Positions 19,290 through 31,052 of a stretch of 64,000 nucleotides of DNA are shown here, in pieces; position 1 is the first letter of the stretch; every line of letters starts with the position of its first letter. The position numbers and the translations under genes were made by a program. The notes beneath the pieces were generated by a model. That model saw only the letters and a program-made list of their open reading frames with translations. It was not told the origin of the DNA and did not search any database. This stretch comes from Eurosta solidaginis (lineage: Eukaryota > Arthropoda > Insecta > Diptera > Tephritidae): assembly GCF_040869045.1 (NCBI RefSeq), contig NC_090319.1, forward strand, positions 179,464,645-179,528,644, read 5' to 3'.

Positions 19290-21545
19290 TGGCGACTGGT
19301 CCCACTTATGCAACAAAGTAAAACTAAAGACAAGGATTCCCGCTAAGAAATCGAACATCAACAAGTAAGGAAGGCTAAGTTCGGGTGTAACAGAACATTA
19401 CATACTCAGCTGAGAGCTGGAATGTGTTTGTATGACATGGGTTTCAAATGGAAGGTATTAAAGAGTATTTTTAAAGGGAGTGGGCCATAGTTCTATAGGT
19501 GGACGCCATTTCAGGATATCGCCATAAAGGTGGACCAAGGGTGACTCTAGAATGTGTGTTGTACGATATGGGTATCAAATGAAATGTGCTAATGATTATT
19601 TTAAAAGGGAGTGGGCCTTAGTTCTATAGGTGGACGCCTTTTCCAGATATCGCCATAAAGGTAGACCAGGGGTGACTCTAGAATGCGTTTGTACGATATG
19701 TATGTCAAATTAAAGATATTAATGGGGGTTTTAGAAGAGAGTGGCCCTTAGTTGTATATGTTTTCGAGATATCGACCAAAAGGGTGACCCAGAACATCAT
19801 CTGTCGGGTACCGTTAATTTATTTATATATGTAATACCACGAACAGTATTCCTGGCAAGATTCCAAGGGCTTTTGATTTCGCCCTGCAGAACTTTTTCAT
19901 TTTGTTCTACTTAATATGGTAGGTCCAATTACCATGTTTCATCCCTTTTTTCGTATTTGGTATAGAATTAGAGCATTTTTTCATTTTTCGTAATTTTCGA
20001 TATCGAAAAAGTGGGCGTGGTCATAGTCGGATTGCGGCCATTTTTTATACCAAGATAAAGTGCGTTCAGATAAGTAAGTGAACTAACCTTAGTAAAGATA
20101 TATCGATTTTTGCTCAAGTTATCGTGTTAACGGCCGAGCGGAAGGACAGACGGTCGAATGTGCATAAAACCTGGGCGCGGCTTCAACCGATTTTGCCCAT
20201 TTTCAGAGAGAACAGTTATCGTCATAGAATCTATGGCCCTACCAAATTTCACAAGTATTGGTAAATTTTTATTCGACTTATGGCATTAAAAGTATTCTAG
20301 ACGAATTAAATGAAAAAGGGCGGAGCCACGCCCATTTTGAAATGTTCTTTTGTTTTTGTATTTTGTTGCACCATATCATTACTGGAGTTGAATGTTGACA
20401 TAATTTATCTATATACTATAAAAATATTAAATTAAAAGTTAAAATTTTACTTTAAAAAAAATTGTTATTAAAAGTGGGCGTGTTCGTCATCCGATTTTGC
20501 TAATTTTTGTTTAACACACATATAGTAATAGGAGTAACGTGCGTGCCAAATTTCATCAACGACTGCCAAACTACAGCTTGCAAAACTTTTAAATTACTCT
20601 CTTTTAAAAGTGGGCGGTGCCACGCCCATTGTCCAAAATTATACTAATTCTCTATTTTGCGTCATAAGGTCAACCCATGTTCCAAGTTTCATCGCTTTAG
20701 CCATCTTTGGTAATGAATTATCGAACTTTTTCGGTTCTTCGAAAAAGTGGGTGTGTTTGTAGTCCGATTTCGTTCATTTTAAATAGCGATCTGAGATGAG
20801 CGCCCAGAAACCCACATAGCAAATTTCATCAAGATATCTCAAAATTTACTCAAGTTATCGTGTTTACGGACAGACGGACGGACGGACGGACATGGCTAAA
20901 TGAATTTTTTTTTCGCCCAGATCATTTTGATATATAGAAGTCTATATCTAACTCGATTAGTTTATGCCGTTACGGATTATCGTTATGCGAACAGAGTTAA
21001 TATACTCTGTGAGCTCTGCTCAACTGAGTATAAAAATAGCGGCCACTCTAATGACAACAGAACGACTTTATCTCAAGATTGCAAGACCACGGAACACTCT
21101 CTGGACTTAGAGAATGTTACAATATTGCAAGAAGAAAAAAAATATTCCAAACGGTACACTCTCGAAACATACGCATGAATTTTAAGAGCGACACCGACTA
21201 CATCGCTAACGCATACAGGCATTTGGTAATGAAGGGAAGCTAGCAACAATAATGCTGAGGGTGTCCAATAAGTTAATATATATGTTTTTGTTAGCAGATA
21301 TTTTGTTTATTAATACTGTTTATTATTTGTGTACATCTATGTTTTCTGTTTATATTATTCTCTGTTATTTACTGAAATTTTAAATTAGTCGACAAGGTGC
21401 ATTTACAAGTGTAAGTATTAAATTATGTTTGTGCATTTATGGTTTTTATAAAAAAATTTATTTTTACAGCCCTGAAGATGATTTCTAATTTAAATCGAAA
21501 TATCTACAAAATCAATAAATACAACATATGTAATTATAATTCATT
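19290..21545 (+). mobile_element. Penelope-like element 3' remnant, split by copy 2
   Basis: A GIY-YIG-type C-terminus can be read in two parts. Before copy 2 (about 19316-19360) is VKLKTRIPAKKSNIN, and after it (21037-21178) come NRTTLSQDCKTTEHSLDLEN and ILQEEKKYSKRYTLE. This matches the end of Penelope-like endonucleases, where a xHxFDFxNxxIL pattern is followed by E-x-x-Y-x-K-R. Downstream, 21470-21500 has CCCTGAAGATGATTTCTAAT with TCGAAATATC, like the 3' repeat of these elements. It is preceded by a GTAAGT (21412) to TTTTTACAG (21470) pair that could be the short intron known from Penelope terminal repeats. Confidence 0.5.
19361..21036 (+). repeat. Interspersed fly repeat, copy 2 (both ends present)
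   Basis: Starts ACAAGTAAGGAAGGCTAAGT at 19361 and ends CTGCTCAACTGAGTATAAAA at about 21036, 1.68 kb. After the start come about three ~125 bp units (near 19510, 19640 and 19755), then a unique-order body with TTCGCCCTGCAGAACTTTTT, GTGGGCGTGG-type blocks and GGACAGACGGACGGACGGAC. No terminal inverted repeat and no real ORF. It interrupts a Penelope-like GIY-YIG coding region, which gives the exact insertion boundaries. Confidence 0.8.
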
Positions 21546-21957
21546 GCATTTTTATTATTCATATACATATCTGTATGGCTTAGAGCTCGAAAATTCTTTT
21601 TTAATATAGCTTTTGAAAGGCCGAAAATAAAAACAACAACAATTTTTATTTTTTTTTTTTAATTTTATTCTTTTGGAAAAATGTGAATATTGGGCGTTAT
21701 TTTGCAGAACTTTGTTTCTCCTTTTTAGAAACCCCAGAACTTTTTAAAAGCTACTCAGAACAGTTTTTTATTTGTCGATTTTCGACATTTTGTATGCGTG
21801 AAGTTGGCATACACAAAATTTAAAACATTTTTTTCTATCTAAAAAACCAGAACATTTTTCTCCTTTTCAGGAACTCCAGAACTATTTGAAAGTAGGTTTA
21901 AAGAATAGTTTTTGTTTTTTTTATTTTGCAAGATTGTGTATGCCAACTTCACAGTAA

Positions 21958-22122
21958 TGTAGGCGTCGCCAAGCGCTTTCTTCAAAATAGTCAAATACGT
22001 TTTTTAAGTGTACCTTACGAAGTTGATCACATAAAATTTAAGCAGTATAGCCTTATAAATGATGGAAATATCGACATAGTAAGATATTGAATTATCACAG
22101 AACTATATTCCATTTTGAAATA
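21958..22122. repeat. Dispersed repeat, partner at 34769-34890
   Basis: Words GTAGGCGTCGCCAAGCGCTT, CTTTATAAATGA-like and TTGAATTATCACAGAA recur in the same order and orientation at 34769-34890. No coding capacity is visible. It lies shortly upstream of the PIF/Harbinger gene remnant and may be a terminal part of a DNA transposon. Confidence 0.5.
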
Positions 22123-22327
22123 ATAATGGTACTAATGTCGCATGTTTGTAATAAGTGCGAAGTTGCAAAATTGCCACTAGGTTAAATGAATGCCTATGGG
22201 AGACCAAGATGGCAAAACTGTTAAAAATCAGCTGTTCCATTTGTTTATTGTTATTTGTAAAAAGTAAACATTTAAAAATGCCGAGATAAGCGAAAAACAA
22301 AGACTGCTTAATTTATCACAAGTAGCA

Positions 22328-23098
22328 GTGTTAAATGATTTGATGATTGTAGAATTTTTTTATGAGGACGAAGGTAATAACTTAAATTGCATTTTACTTC
22401 ATATGAGTAAAGTTTTATATATTTTTGTAGAAGAGAAAGGAAGAAAAGAAGATAAAATATTGGAGAAACATTTGATTTTTTGTGCCCTAGGTGAAGAATG
22501 CAGATACAGTGTGCCGCTTATTCAAAATAGCGTTCCAAAATTTAAGAAGTTTGTAAAAGAAGTATTATGTGAGCATGATGAGAGTAGATTCAAGAAGATT
22601 ACACGCGTAAGCTGGAAAACCTTCGAAGTTGTTTTCAATTTAATAAGGGATGATGAGGTCTTCAACCAATCACGTTCTTGTAAACAGTTCCCTCTAGAAA
22701 CACAATTAGGAATCGTATTATATCGCTTAGGCTCTGGCGGTGAAGGTGCTACTTTATACAAGATTGCCGGTTTGTATGAGGTTAGTGATGGTGGTATCAT
22801 AAAGTCAATTTCCGAAATTGTTTTGCCAATTGATTTTTAACCGTTCAATTTATCTTAGATTATGAGCCAGATAATTTTCAAAGCGCTATTAAAGCATAAA
22901 GATCGCTATCTGTTTTGGCCAATGTCGATAACCGTAAAAAGCTCGTATCAGAGACCTGGCGAAGCACTGCTACAACAACAACAACCTGGCATAAACTACC
23001 GAATTGCGTCGATGGTACAGAGATTTCATTGTCAAAAAACCGTCGCAAGGCCCAGAAGCTTACTTTTCACGCAAGCATCACTACTCTGTTAAAGTTCA
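22328..23098 (+). pseudogene. PIF/Harbinger transposase, 5' two-thirds fragment
   Basis: Encodes a HARBI1-like nuclease of the PIF/Harbinger superfamily. The 170 aa ORF (22328-22840) contains FPLETQLGIVLYRLGSGGEG and IAGLYEVSDGGIIKSISEIV, the usual N-terminal helical region. After a stop at 22838 it continues with a frame change (NVDNRKKLVSETW, about 22917) and a short CAACAACAACAAC tract, then LPNCVDGTEISLSKN, the first catalytic-Asp block (CVDGTEI, about 23007). It ends abruptly at about 23098, where the ~125 bp repeat array of copy 3 begins, so the rest of the DDE domain is missing. Confidence 0.8.
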
Positions 23099-23994
23099 AA
23101 CCGTTTTTTTTAGTCACCCTGGCCCACCCTAATGGCGATATCTCGAAAAGGCGTCCACCTATAGACCTAATGCCCACTCCCTCTTAAAATGCTCAGCAAC
23201 ACCTTTCGTTTGATACCCATATCGTACAAACATTCTAGAGTCACCCCTGGCCCACCCTAATGGCGATATCTCGAAAAGGCGCCCACCTATAGACCTAATG
23301 CCCACTCCCTCTTAAAATGCTCAGTAACACTTTTCGTTTGATACCCATATCGTACTAACACATTCTAGTCACCCCTGGTCCACCTTTATGGCGATATCTC
23401 GAAACGGCGTCCACCTATGGAACTAAGGATCACTACCTTTGAAAATACTCATTAACACCTTTCATTTGACACCCATATCGTACAAACACATTCTAGAGTC
23501 ACCCCTGGCCCACCTTAATGGCGATATCTCGAAAAGGCGTCCACCTATAGACCTAATGCCCACTCCCTCTTAAAACGCTCAGTAACACCTTTCGTTTGAT
23601 ACCCATATCGTACAAACATTCTAGAGTCACCCCTGGCCCACCCTAATGGCGATATCTCGAAAAGGCGTCCACCTATAGACCTAATGCCCACTCCCTCTTA
23701 AAATGCTCAGTAACACCTTTCGTTTGATACCCATATCGTACAAACAAATTCTAGAGTAAGCCCTGGTCCACCTTTATGGCGATATCCCTAAATGGCGTCC
23801 ATCCATAGAACTATGGCCCACTCCCTCATAAAATACTCTTTAATACCTTCCATTTGATAAACATGTCATACAACCACATTCCAGGGTTACCCTAGGTTCA
23901 TTTTCCTACATGGTGATTTTCCTTATTTTGTCTCTATAGCTCTCAACTGAGTATGTAATGTTTGGTTACACCCGAACTTAGCCTTCCTTACTTG
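23099..23994 (-). repeat. Interspersed fly repeat, copy 3 (array end only)
   Basis: About six to seven ~125 bp units, each with GGCGATATCTCGAAAAGGCG, CCACTCCCTCTTAAAA and TTTGATACCCATATCGTAC, followed by the family's terminal block ending TTAGCCTTCCTTACTTGT at 23994. The long body of the family is absent. The left edge directly abuts the truncated Harbinger gene. Confidence 0.8.
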
Positions 23995-24136
23995 TTTTTA
24001 TTAGTTTTTATTTTTTTTTAAGATTTTAATTAACGCAAGGATATATTGTACTCTTAGTGTGAAAGGCTCCAAATTAATAAAATATACATACATATACATT
24101 TTTAAAGTATACAATAAAATAAATAATTAAGCACTT

Positions 24137-25864
24137 TTAAAAGTGAAATACCAATAAATTATTTTCAAATCCATACATACATATGTACACATACTTAAAA
24201 TTTTTATCTTCTTTGTTGATGGCTTTATTGGCAAACAAGATAAATTGTTCTTTAAAATTTTCAAAGTTAAAGCCTTCCCTATTTGGGCGCAAAAATATTT
24301 TGTACAAGGAGAACGTTCTTTCTACTTCAATACTGGTGGTTGGGACGTACTTGAAGCAAGACAATTCGTGGGGGTCATAACTACTTTCGTTACATCTGTC
24401 ACTTGAGTCCATTTGGTCACTTTAACTTAGCACACCGGATATTATCTTAAGTTCCTGGAACCCAGTATTTTTTTGCAGAACGGTGTTCAATTTCTCCCTT
24501 ATCTTTTCACCACGTTCACCTTGCACCCCTTCAATAGTTGTAACAGCAGCCTCCACAATATGCAATTGTTCAGCGAACGATTTTTTCCCTTCCAATTTAA
24601 TTATAATATCTGGTAAGAAGCTGTAGTTTGAATTAGAATAGGCTAAATGTGCTTCAATAGAATTTGAAGCCATTGCCTTTTTTCCTTCAATATAGAAGAA
24701 GCGTCGCCATAATTTAGATCTTTAAGAAAGGTTTGAAACTCTTTAAAATTTTCTCAATAATATTTTGCTGCCTCTAACCAGGTTCCCCATCTTATTAATA
24801 TTGGCTGTGGCGGAAGAGCGATATTGGGAAACATGTTTTTAAATGCTTCAATTCGCAAAGCAGATTTTAAAAATATTTTCCTTCAATTAGATATTAAGTG
24901 GGGTGGGAGGGACGAAACAAATTAGATGGGGTCACACTGAAATGACAGTCCTTGGTCGGGAAAAATCCCGAGTCGCTCCGGTACATAGAACCGACTGCCT
25001 TGGGAAGTGTTCTAACATCTTCGGCCACTCGATGCATTGCATGTGCCAAACAAGTAACGTGCAGTAATTTTGGATAAAATGCCTTCGGCGCTTTTGCTGA
25101 CTTTACCATATATGGAGCTGCCTCAGTGACATATAAAAGAATATTCGACTTTTCGAAGTCAGGGCCCAATAATTCCATGGAATCATCAAATGCTCTTGCA
25201 ATTGTGGAGTGATTTGTGCGTTCTACACAAACGACGTTTAATAAAAAAAAATTTGGAGCTCACATCTTTGTCTGGATGTAATATTCCCACTAAAATGTTT
25301 GCAACGAAACGGCTTTTTATGTCAGTCGTTTCATCAATTGATACCCACAAAAGGTGGTTCTTCAATTGCCCTTTGATTTCTTCAATGTGCGATAAATAGA
25401 TATCATGGACATAGTTTTTTCTCAAACTTGACTCAGAAGGAATGGATTCCGTGGTGTATTTTTTGAAAAACTTGATTAAATGCTGGTTTGTTAACTTCCA
25501 TAATGGGATATCAGCTGCAATAAATGACTCGCAAAGCTCCATGTAAAACTTGTTCTTATTGCCCACGTAATTTTTAAGCAGGCATTGAGAAGTTTTTTTC
25601 ATCTTGCCTTCTAGAAAGATCTACGTGCTTTTGGCTCCGCAAGTGCTGATCAACTTGAAACTTTTTTGCACAGTTAACTCTTTTATTGCAAATTTTGCAA
25701 AATAAAATTCCTCCATCGGTTTCGAATATATCTTTACATTCGTTCACATATTTTGAAGGAGTTCCAGCCAAAGTAGTTTTAGTTTTTTGTGCAAAAAGAA
25801 GATAAATAAGAAAACGAATCGCAGAACATAAAATATTTATATCAGTAACACTGGCCGTGAGCAA
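24137..25864 (-). pseudogene. hAT transposase (BED/CGGBP1-like group), dead
   Basis: Minus-strand pieces in order. At 25864-25574 is a BED-like zinc finger (FCKICNKRVNCAKKFQVDQH). At 25602-25186 is the core with FIAADIPLWKLTNQHLIKFF, IPSESSLRKNYV and LLWVSIDETTDIKSRFVANI (the first catalytic-Asp block). At 25178-24894 is YVTEAAPYMVKSAKAPKAFY with LLHVTCLAHAMHRVAEDV. At 24673-24422 is IVEAAVTTIEGVQGERGEKI. At 24412-24137 is the dimerisation tail (YVPTTSIEVERTFSLYKIFL). Frame changes and missing sequence between 24890 and 24680 show it is dead. A short foreign-looking stretch (VGSMYRSDSGFFPTKDCHF) follows the CLAH block at about 24930-25005. Confidence 0.8.
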
Positions 25865-26054
25865 CGTTTAAACTCAAATATAAAAGTATATATATACATA
25901 CATATGTACAAATCGTACAGGTGTACGCAGAATCATATAGTTCGCTCTCATTCTCGCTACCCTTATTGTAATAAACACAGACTGTAGTATAGACTAACTA
26001 TATACACATACGCATTGGAAAATGCATTATTAGTCTAAAACATATGTTCGATAA

Positions 26055-26259
26055 TATTAGAGTAGCGCACGAAAATAAAACACGACCGATTAGTTCAATT
26101 CATTTAATGGAAGTAAGAGCAATATTAAAAAATAGAATGCACAAAGGTATTACATGTTAATATGCATACATATTTACGTATGTGTATGTATAGTGAGAGT
26201 AGTTAATTATTGCAGTTGGGATGTTAGGTGACAATAAAGAAATAGTAGTAAGTCCTACA
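26055..26259 (-). repeat. Copia-1 3' LTR
   Basis: 205 bp LTR, identical to 33270-33474 except for one base by eye. Flanked outside by GATAA and inside by a purine-rich tract. Confidence 0.9.
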
Positions 26260-26324
26260 AACTCCGCCTCATCCCGATTGCAATTTTTTTCGATTTTTTG
26301 TATATATGTATACGTAAGTTTTCT

Positions 26325-29129
26325 TTTTATACTCAGTTGAGCAGAGCTCACAGAGTATATTAAGTTTGATTGGATAACGGTTGGTTGTACATATATAAAG
26401 GAATCGAGATAGATATAGACTTCCATATATCAAAATAATCAGGATCGAAAAAAAATTTGATTGAGCCATGTCCGTCCGTTAACACGATAACTTGAGTAAA
26501 TTTTGAGGTATCTTGATAAAATTTGGTATGTAGGTTTCTGAGCACTCATCTCAGATCACTATTTAAAATGAACGATATCGGACTATAACCACGCCCACTT
26601 TTTCGATATCGAAAATTTCGAAAAACCGAAAAAGTGCGATAATTCATTACAAAAGACCGATAAAACGACGAAACTTGGTAGATGAGTTGAACTTATGACG
26701 CAAAATAGAAAATTAGTAAAATTTTGGACAATGGGCATGGCACCGCCCACTTTTAAAAGAAGGTAATTTAAAACTTTTGCAAGCTGTAATTTGGCAGTCG
26801 TTGAAGATATCATGATGAAATTTGGCAGGAACGTTACTCTTATTACTATATGTACGCTTAATAAAAATTAGCAAAATCGGAGAAGGACCACGCCCACTTT
26901 TAAAAAAAAATTTTTTTAAAAGTAAAATTTTAACAAAAAATTTAATATCTTTACAGTATATAAGTAAATTATGTCAAGATTCAACTCCAGTAATGATATG
27001 GTGCAACAAAATACAAAAATAAAAGAAAATTTAAAAATGGGCGTGGCTCCGCCCTTTTTCATTTAATTTGTCTAGAATACTTTTAACGCCATAAGTCGAA
27101 CAAAAATTAACCAATCCTTTTGAAATTTGGTAGGGGCATAGATTTTATGGCGCTAACTGTTTTCTGTGAAAATGGGCGAAATCGGTTGATGCCACGCCCA
27201 GTTTTTATACACAGTCGTCCGTCTGTCCTTCCGCATGGCCGTTAACACGATAACTTGAGCAAAAATCGATATATCTTTACTAAACTCAGTTCACGTACTT
27301 ATCTGAACTCATTTTATCTTGGTATGAAAAATGAACGAAATCCGACTATGACCACGCCCACTTTTTCCATATCGAAAATTACGAAAAATGAAAAAAATGC
27401 CATAATTCTATACCAAATACGAAAAAAGGGATGAAATATGGTAAGGTAATTGGACTGTTTTATTGACGCGAAATATAACTTTAGAAAAAACTTTATAAAA
27501 CGGTTGTGACACCTACCATATTAAGTAGAAGAAAATTAAAAAGTGCAGGGCGAAATAAAAAACCCTTAAAATCTTGGCAGGTATTACATATATAAATAAA
27601 TTAGCGGTATCCAACAGATGATGTCCTGGGTCACCCTGGTCCACATTTTGGTCGATATCTGGAAAACGCCTTCACATATACAACTACCACCACTCCCTTT
27701 TAAAACTCTCATTAATACCTTTAATTTGATACCCATATCGTACAAACTCATTCTAGAGTCACCCCTGGTCCACCTTTATGGCGATATTTCGAAAAGGCGA
27801 ACACCTATAGGACGAAGGCCCACCCCCTTTTAAAAATACTCATTAACACCTTTCATTTGATACCCATATCGTACAAACAAAGTCTAGAGTCACCCCTGGT
27901 CCAGAAAGGCCCGCTCCCTCTTAAAATACTCATTAACTCCTTCCGTTTGATACCCATATTGCACAAACGAATTCTAGGGTCACCCCTGGTCCACCTTTAT
28001 GGTGATATCTCGAAACGGCGTCCACCTATGGAACTAAGGATTACTCCCTTTTAAAATACTCATTAACACCTTTCATTTGATACCCATATCGTACAAACGC
28101 ATTCTAGAGTCACACCTGGTCCATCTTTATGGCGATATCTCGAAAAGGCGTCCACCTATAGAACTAAGGCCCACTCCCTCTTAAATACTCATTAACTCCT
28201 TTCGTTTGATACCCATATTGCACAAACGAATTCTAGAGTCACCCCTGGTCCACCTTTATGGCGATATCTCGAAAAGGGGTCCACCTATAGAACTAAGCCC
28301 CACGCCCTTTTAAAATAATCATTAATACCTTTCATTTGATACCCATATCATACAAACAAATTCTAAAGTCACCCCCGGTCCACCTTTATGGCGATATCTC
28401 GAAAAGGCGAACACCTATAAAACGAAGGCCCACTCCCTTTTAAAAATACTCATCAACACCTTTCATTTGATACCCATATCGTACAAACAAAGTCTAGAGT
28501 CACCCCTGGTCCACCTTTATTGCGATACCTCGAAAATGCGTCCACCTATAGAACTAAGGCCCACTTCCTCTTAAAATACTCATTAACTCCTTTCGTTTGA
28601 TACCCATATTGCACAAACGAATTCTAGAGTGACCCCTGGCCCACCTTTATGGCGATATCTCGAAACGGCGTCCACCTATAGAACTAAGGCCCACTCCCTT
28701 TTAAAATACTCATTAACACCTTTCGTTTGATGCCCATATTGTGCAAACAAATTCTAGTGTCACCCCTGGTCCACCTTTATGGCGATATCTCGAAACGGCG
28801 TCCACCTATGGAACTAAGGATTACTCCCTTTTAAAATGCTCATTAACACCTTTCATTTGATACCCATATCGTACAAACGCATTCTAGAATCAACCCTGAT
28901 CCACCTTTATGGCTATATCCCTAAATGGCGTCCACCTATAGAACTATGGCCCACTCCCTCATAAAATACTCTTTAATGCCTTTCATTTGATACACATGTC
29001 ATACAAACACATTCGAGGGTTTCCCTCGGTTCATTTTCCTACATGGTTATTTTCCCTTATGTTGTCACCATAGCTCTCAACTGAGTATGTAATGTTCGGT
29101 TACACCCGAACTTAACCTTCCTTACTTGT
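26325..29129 (-). repeat. Interspersed fly repeat, copy 4 (full, long array)
   Basis: Starts TATACTCAGTTGAGCAGAGC near 26327 and ends CCTTCCTTACTTGT at 29129, so both family termini are present at 2.8 kb. The extra length is an array of about ten to eleven ~125-130 bp units at 27640-29000. It is inserted within the copia-1 3' region and must be younger than that insertion unless it was carried along. Confidence 0.85.
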
Positions 29130-29215
29130 TCATTATTAATTTCATTACGTTTTACATTTTTTATAAAAAATCAATATAACAAGACATTAAATAATAAATT
29201 CATGTTTTTTCAAAC

Positions 29216-29536
29216 TTATTTAAAAGACAACGTTAAAATTTCGCAACAATTTTCATGTTTACTTGAGACTAATGATTTGGTAAAAATATCGGCTGCATTC
29301 TCTGAAGATTGTACATAATCTATATCGATGTCACCTGTTGGATTGCGAACCGCAAACTGTGCACCTTGGTTGTCACATTTGGTAGTAGTCGGAGTTTTTA
29401 TAAGCATGGTAAAACCCAATTCTTTCAATAAATTACGATGGAATGCAACTTCTTTCGTCCCTTGGCACATATCTACGTACTCCGCCTCCATCGTGCTTAA
29501 AGAAACCATATGCTGTTTTTTTGGCTTCCCATGCAA
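29216..29536 (-). pseudogene. Copia-1 RNase H, internally deleted
   Basis: Encodes the C-terminal part of copia RNase H: QHMVSLSTMEAEYVDMCQGT, the CDNQGA block, then RNPTGDIDIDYVQSSENAAD and IFTKSL. The usual HIRTKHIDI-type segment between the RNP and the IDYV motif is missing, indicating an in-frame deletion. The region between 29536 and 29733 has stops. Confidence 0.75.
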
Positions 29537-29732
29537 TTAAACCTCAACTAAAGAACAACGCATAAACGCTCATTGACTTACGATCAGTCTGGTCTGAACC
29601 CCAGTCGGAATCTGCGAAGCAAACTAAATTTTTATTATTTGGCAAATACATCAACATACCCTTAGGCTTAGTTTTAAGGTATCGTAGTATCCGCTTCGCT
29701 GCGACAAAATGCTGCTGATGTGGATGACTGTG

Positions 29733-30724
29733 CTATTGTGACAGTTTGGACACCGCATACGCTATATCTGGCCGGGATGTGATGGCCAGATATGTTAGAC
29801 CTCCTGGTAGTGACTGGTATTCTTTCACGTTGAAACCACTGCAGCCCTTTTGTGCAAATTTTTCCAGCATGGTACCTTGCGCGTATGGCGTGGAAACACC
29901 TTTACAATTTTGCATATTCCACCTTTCCAGGCATTCAATGGTATATTTTTCCTGATGAATAGTGATCGCCCCCCATTCACCTTCTCGTTCGATCTGCATG
30001 CCAAGGTAATAGCTAATTGGTCCACGGTCTTTGACTTCAATTTTAGCGCTCAATAATTTCATTCATTGCAATTTTCGATGTACACGCCAAAATTATATCG
30101 TCAACGTAGATAACAGTTATATTCAACTCGTTTTCGTTTCGATTGATATACACACAATTGTCAGACTTGCACCGCCGAAATCCCAACTCATTTAAAATAA
30201 AATCTAATTTGTTGTTCCAATCTCGGCTTGCTTGCTTTAACCCATAAATTGATTTTTTTAACTTGCATACCTTATGCGGGTAATATTTGTCGATAAACAT
30301 TTCAGGCTGTCGCATATAAATTTCTTCTTCTAATTCGCCATTTAGATATGCTGATACGATATCGATGTGATTTACAAATAACTTGTATTGGACAGAAAGT
30401 GCGAGCACCAAGCGAATTGTCGATAGTCTTGCGGCAGGTGCGTAAGTTTCGTTGAAATCTTCTCCATAAATCTGCGAGCAACCTTGTGCTACTAAGCGAA
30501 CTTTAAATTTCTCAACCGTATTTTGTTGAAAAAACCCACCTCGAACCGATGACATTTTTGTCTTTTGGGTAATCTACTAACTCCCACGTATCATTTTTCA
30601 CCAACGATTGATACTCCGCCTGCATAGCTGCTTTCCACTGCTCGCCGTTTGCCGAATTTAACGCACTTGTCACGGAAACTGGGTTGGCAACCACTGAGTT
30701 TACACTCTCAGTCTCTTCCATCAC
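29733..30724 (-). pseudogene. Copia-1 reverse transcriptase, frameshifted
   Basis: RVT_2-type reverse transcriptase in three frames. At 30724-30512: WKAAMQAEYQSLVKNDTWEL to GSRWVFSTKYG. At 30555-30043: KFKVRLVAQGCSQIYGEDFN, VNHIDIVSAYLNGELEEEIY, and the active site ITVIYVDDIILAC near 30105. At 30062-29733: GPISYYLGMQIERE, then GLTYLAITSRPDIAYAVSKL. Frames change near 30530 and 30050, so no continuous RT can be made from this copy. Confidence 0.85.
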
Positions 30725-31052
30725 GTATTTTTTTCGCGGTCGTCCAACACTACCACTTCTAACTATTCTCGGCCTTCCTCGTTTGCGTTTCGCTACGACA
30801 ACGTATTCACCTTCTTCATAACTACTTTCGCTCGAATCAGTTTCATTTTTATCAGGTGGTAAAGCTTCATCTTAATGTGGCCCTTTCTCTGCTTTTTTTC
30901 TGGTTCTTTTTCTTCTTCTTGTTCTGCTTTTTCTTCTTCTTTTGTGATTCGACTTTGATTAGATTTTATACCCTCTTCACAATCAATAAAATTATAAAGA
31001 TCAGCGTCTTGCAATTCATTGTTTTCATATCCAAATGTATTTTCAAAAAATA

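Larger units (their letters stand above)
18090..21905. repeat. Degenerate ~130 bp tandem array, interrupted
   Basis: A unit with AGAACTTTTTAAAAGCTACT, a T-run and TTGGAAAAATGTGAATATTG recurs near 18095, 18890, 19020, 19150, 21730 and 21875. Spacing inside uninterrupted stretches is about 130 bp. The array is split by the SINE pair (18189-18800) and by a Penelope-like remnant with repeat copy 2 (about 19205-21640). The flanking units on both sides are recognisably the same, so the insertions entered a pre-existing array. Confidence 0.65.

Noticed and set aside
20900..21178. 92 aa ORF as a gene
   Set aside because: Its first half is repeat copy 2 and its second half a Penelope-like remnant. 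The join is an insertion boundary, not a gene.
24930..25005. Separate gene piece VGSMYRSDSGFFPTKDCHF inside the hAT remnant
   Set aside because: It looks like a short insert from another repeat, too short to name.
26269..26545. Minus-strand ORFs beside the copia-1 3' LTR
   Set aside because: They cross the LTR/repeat boundary and consist of repeat copy 4 end sequence.
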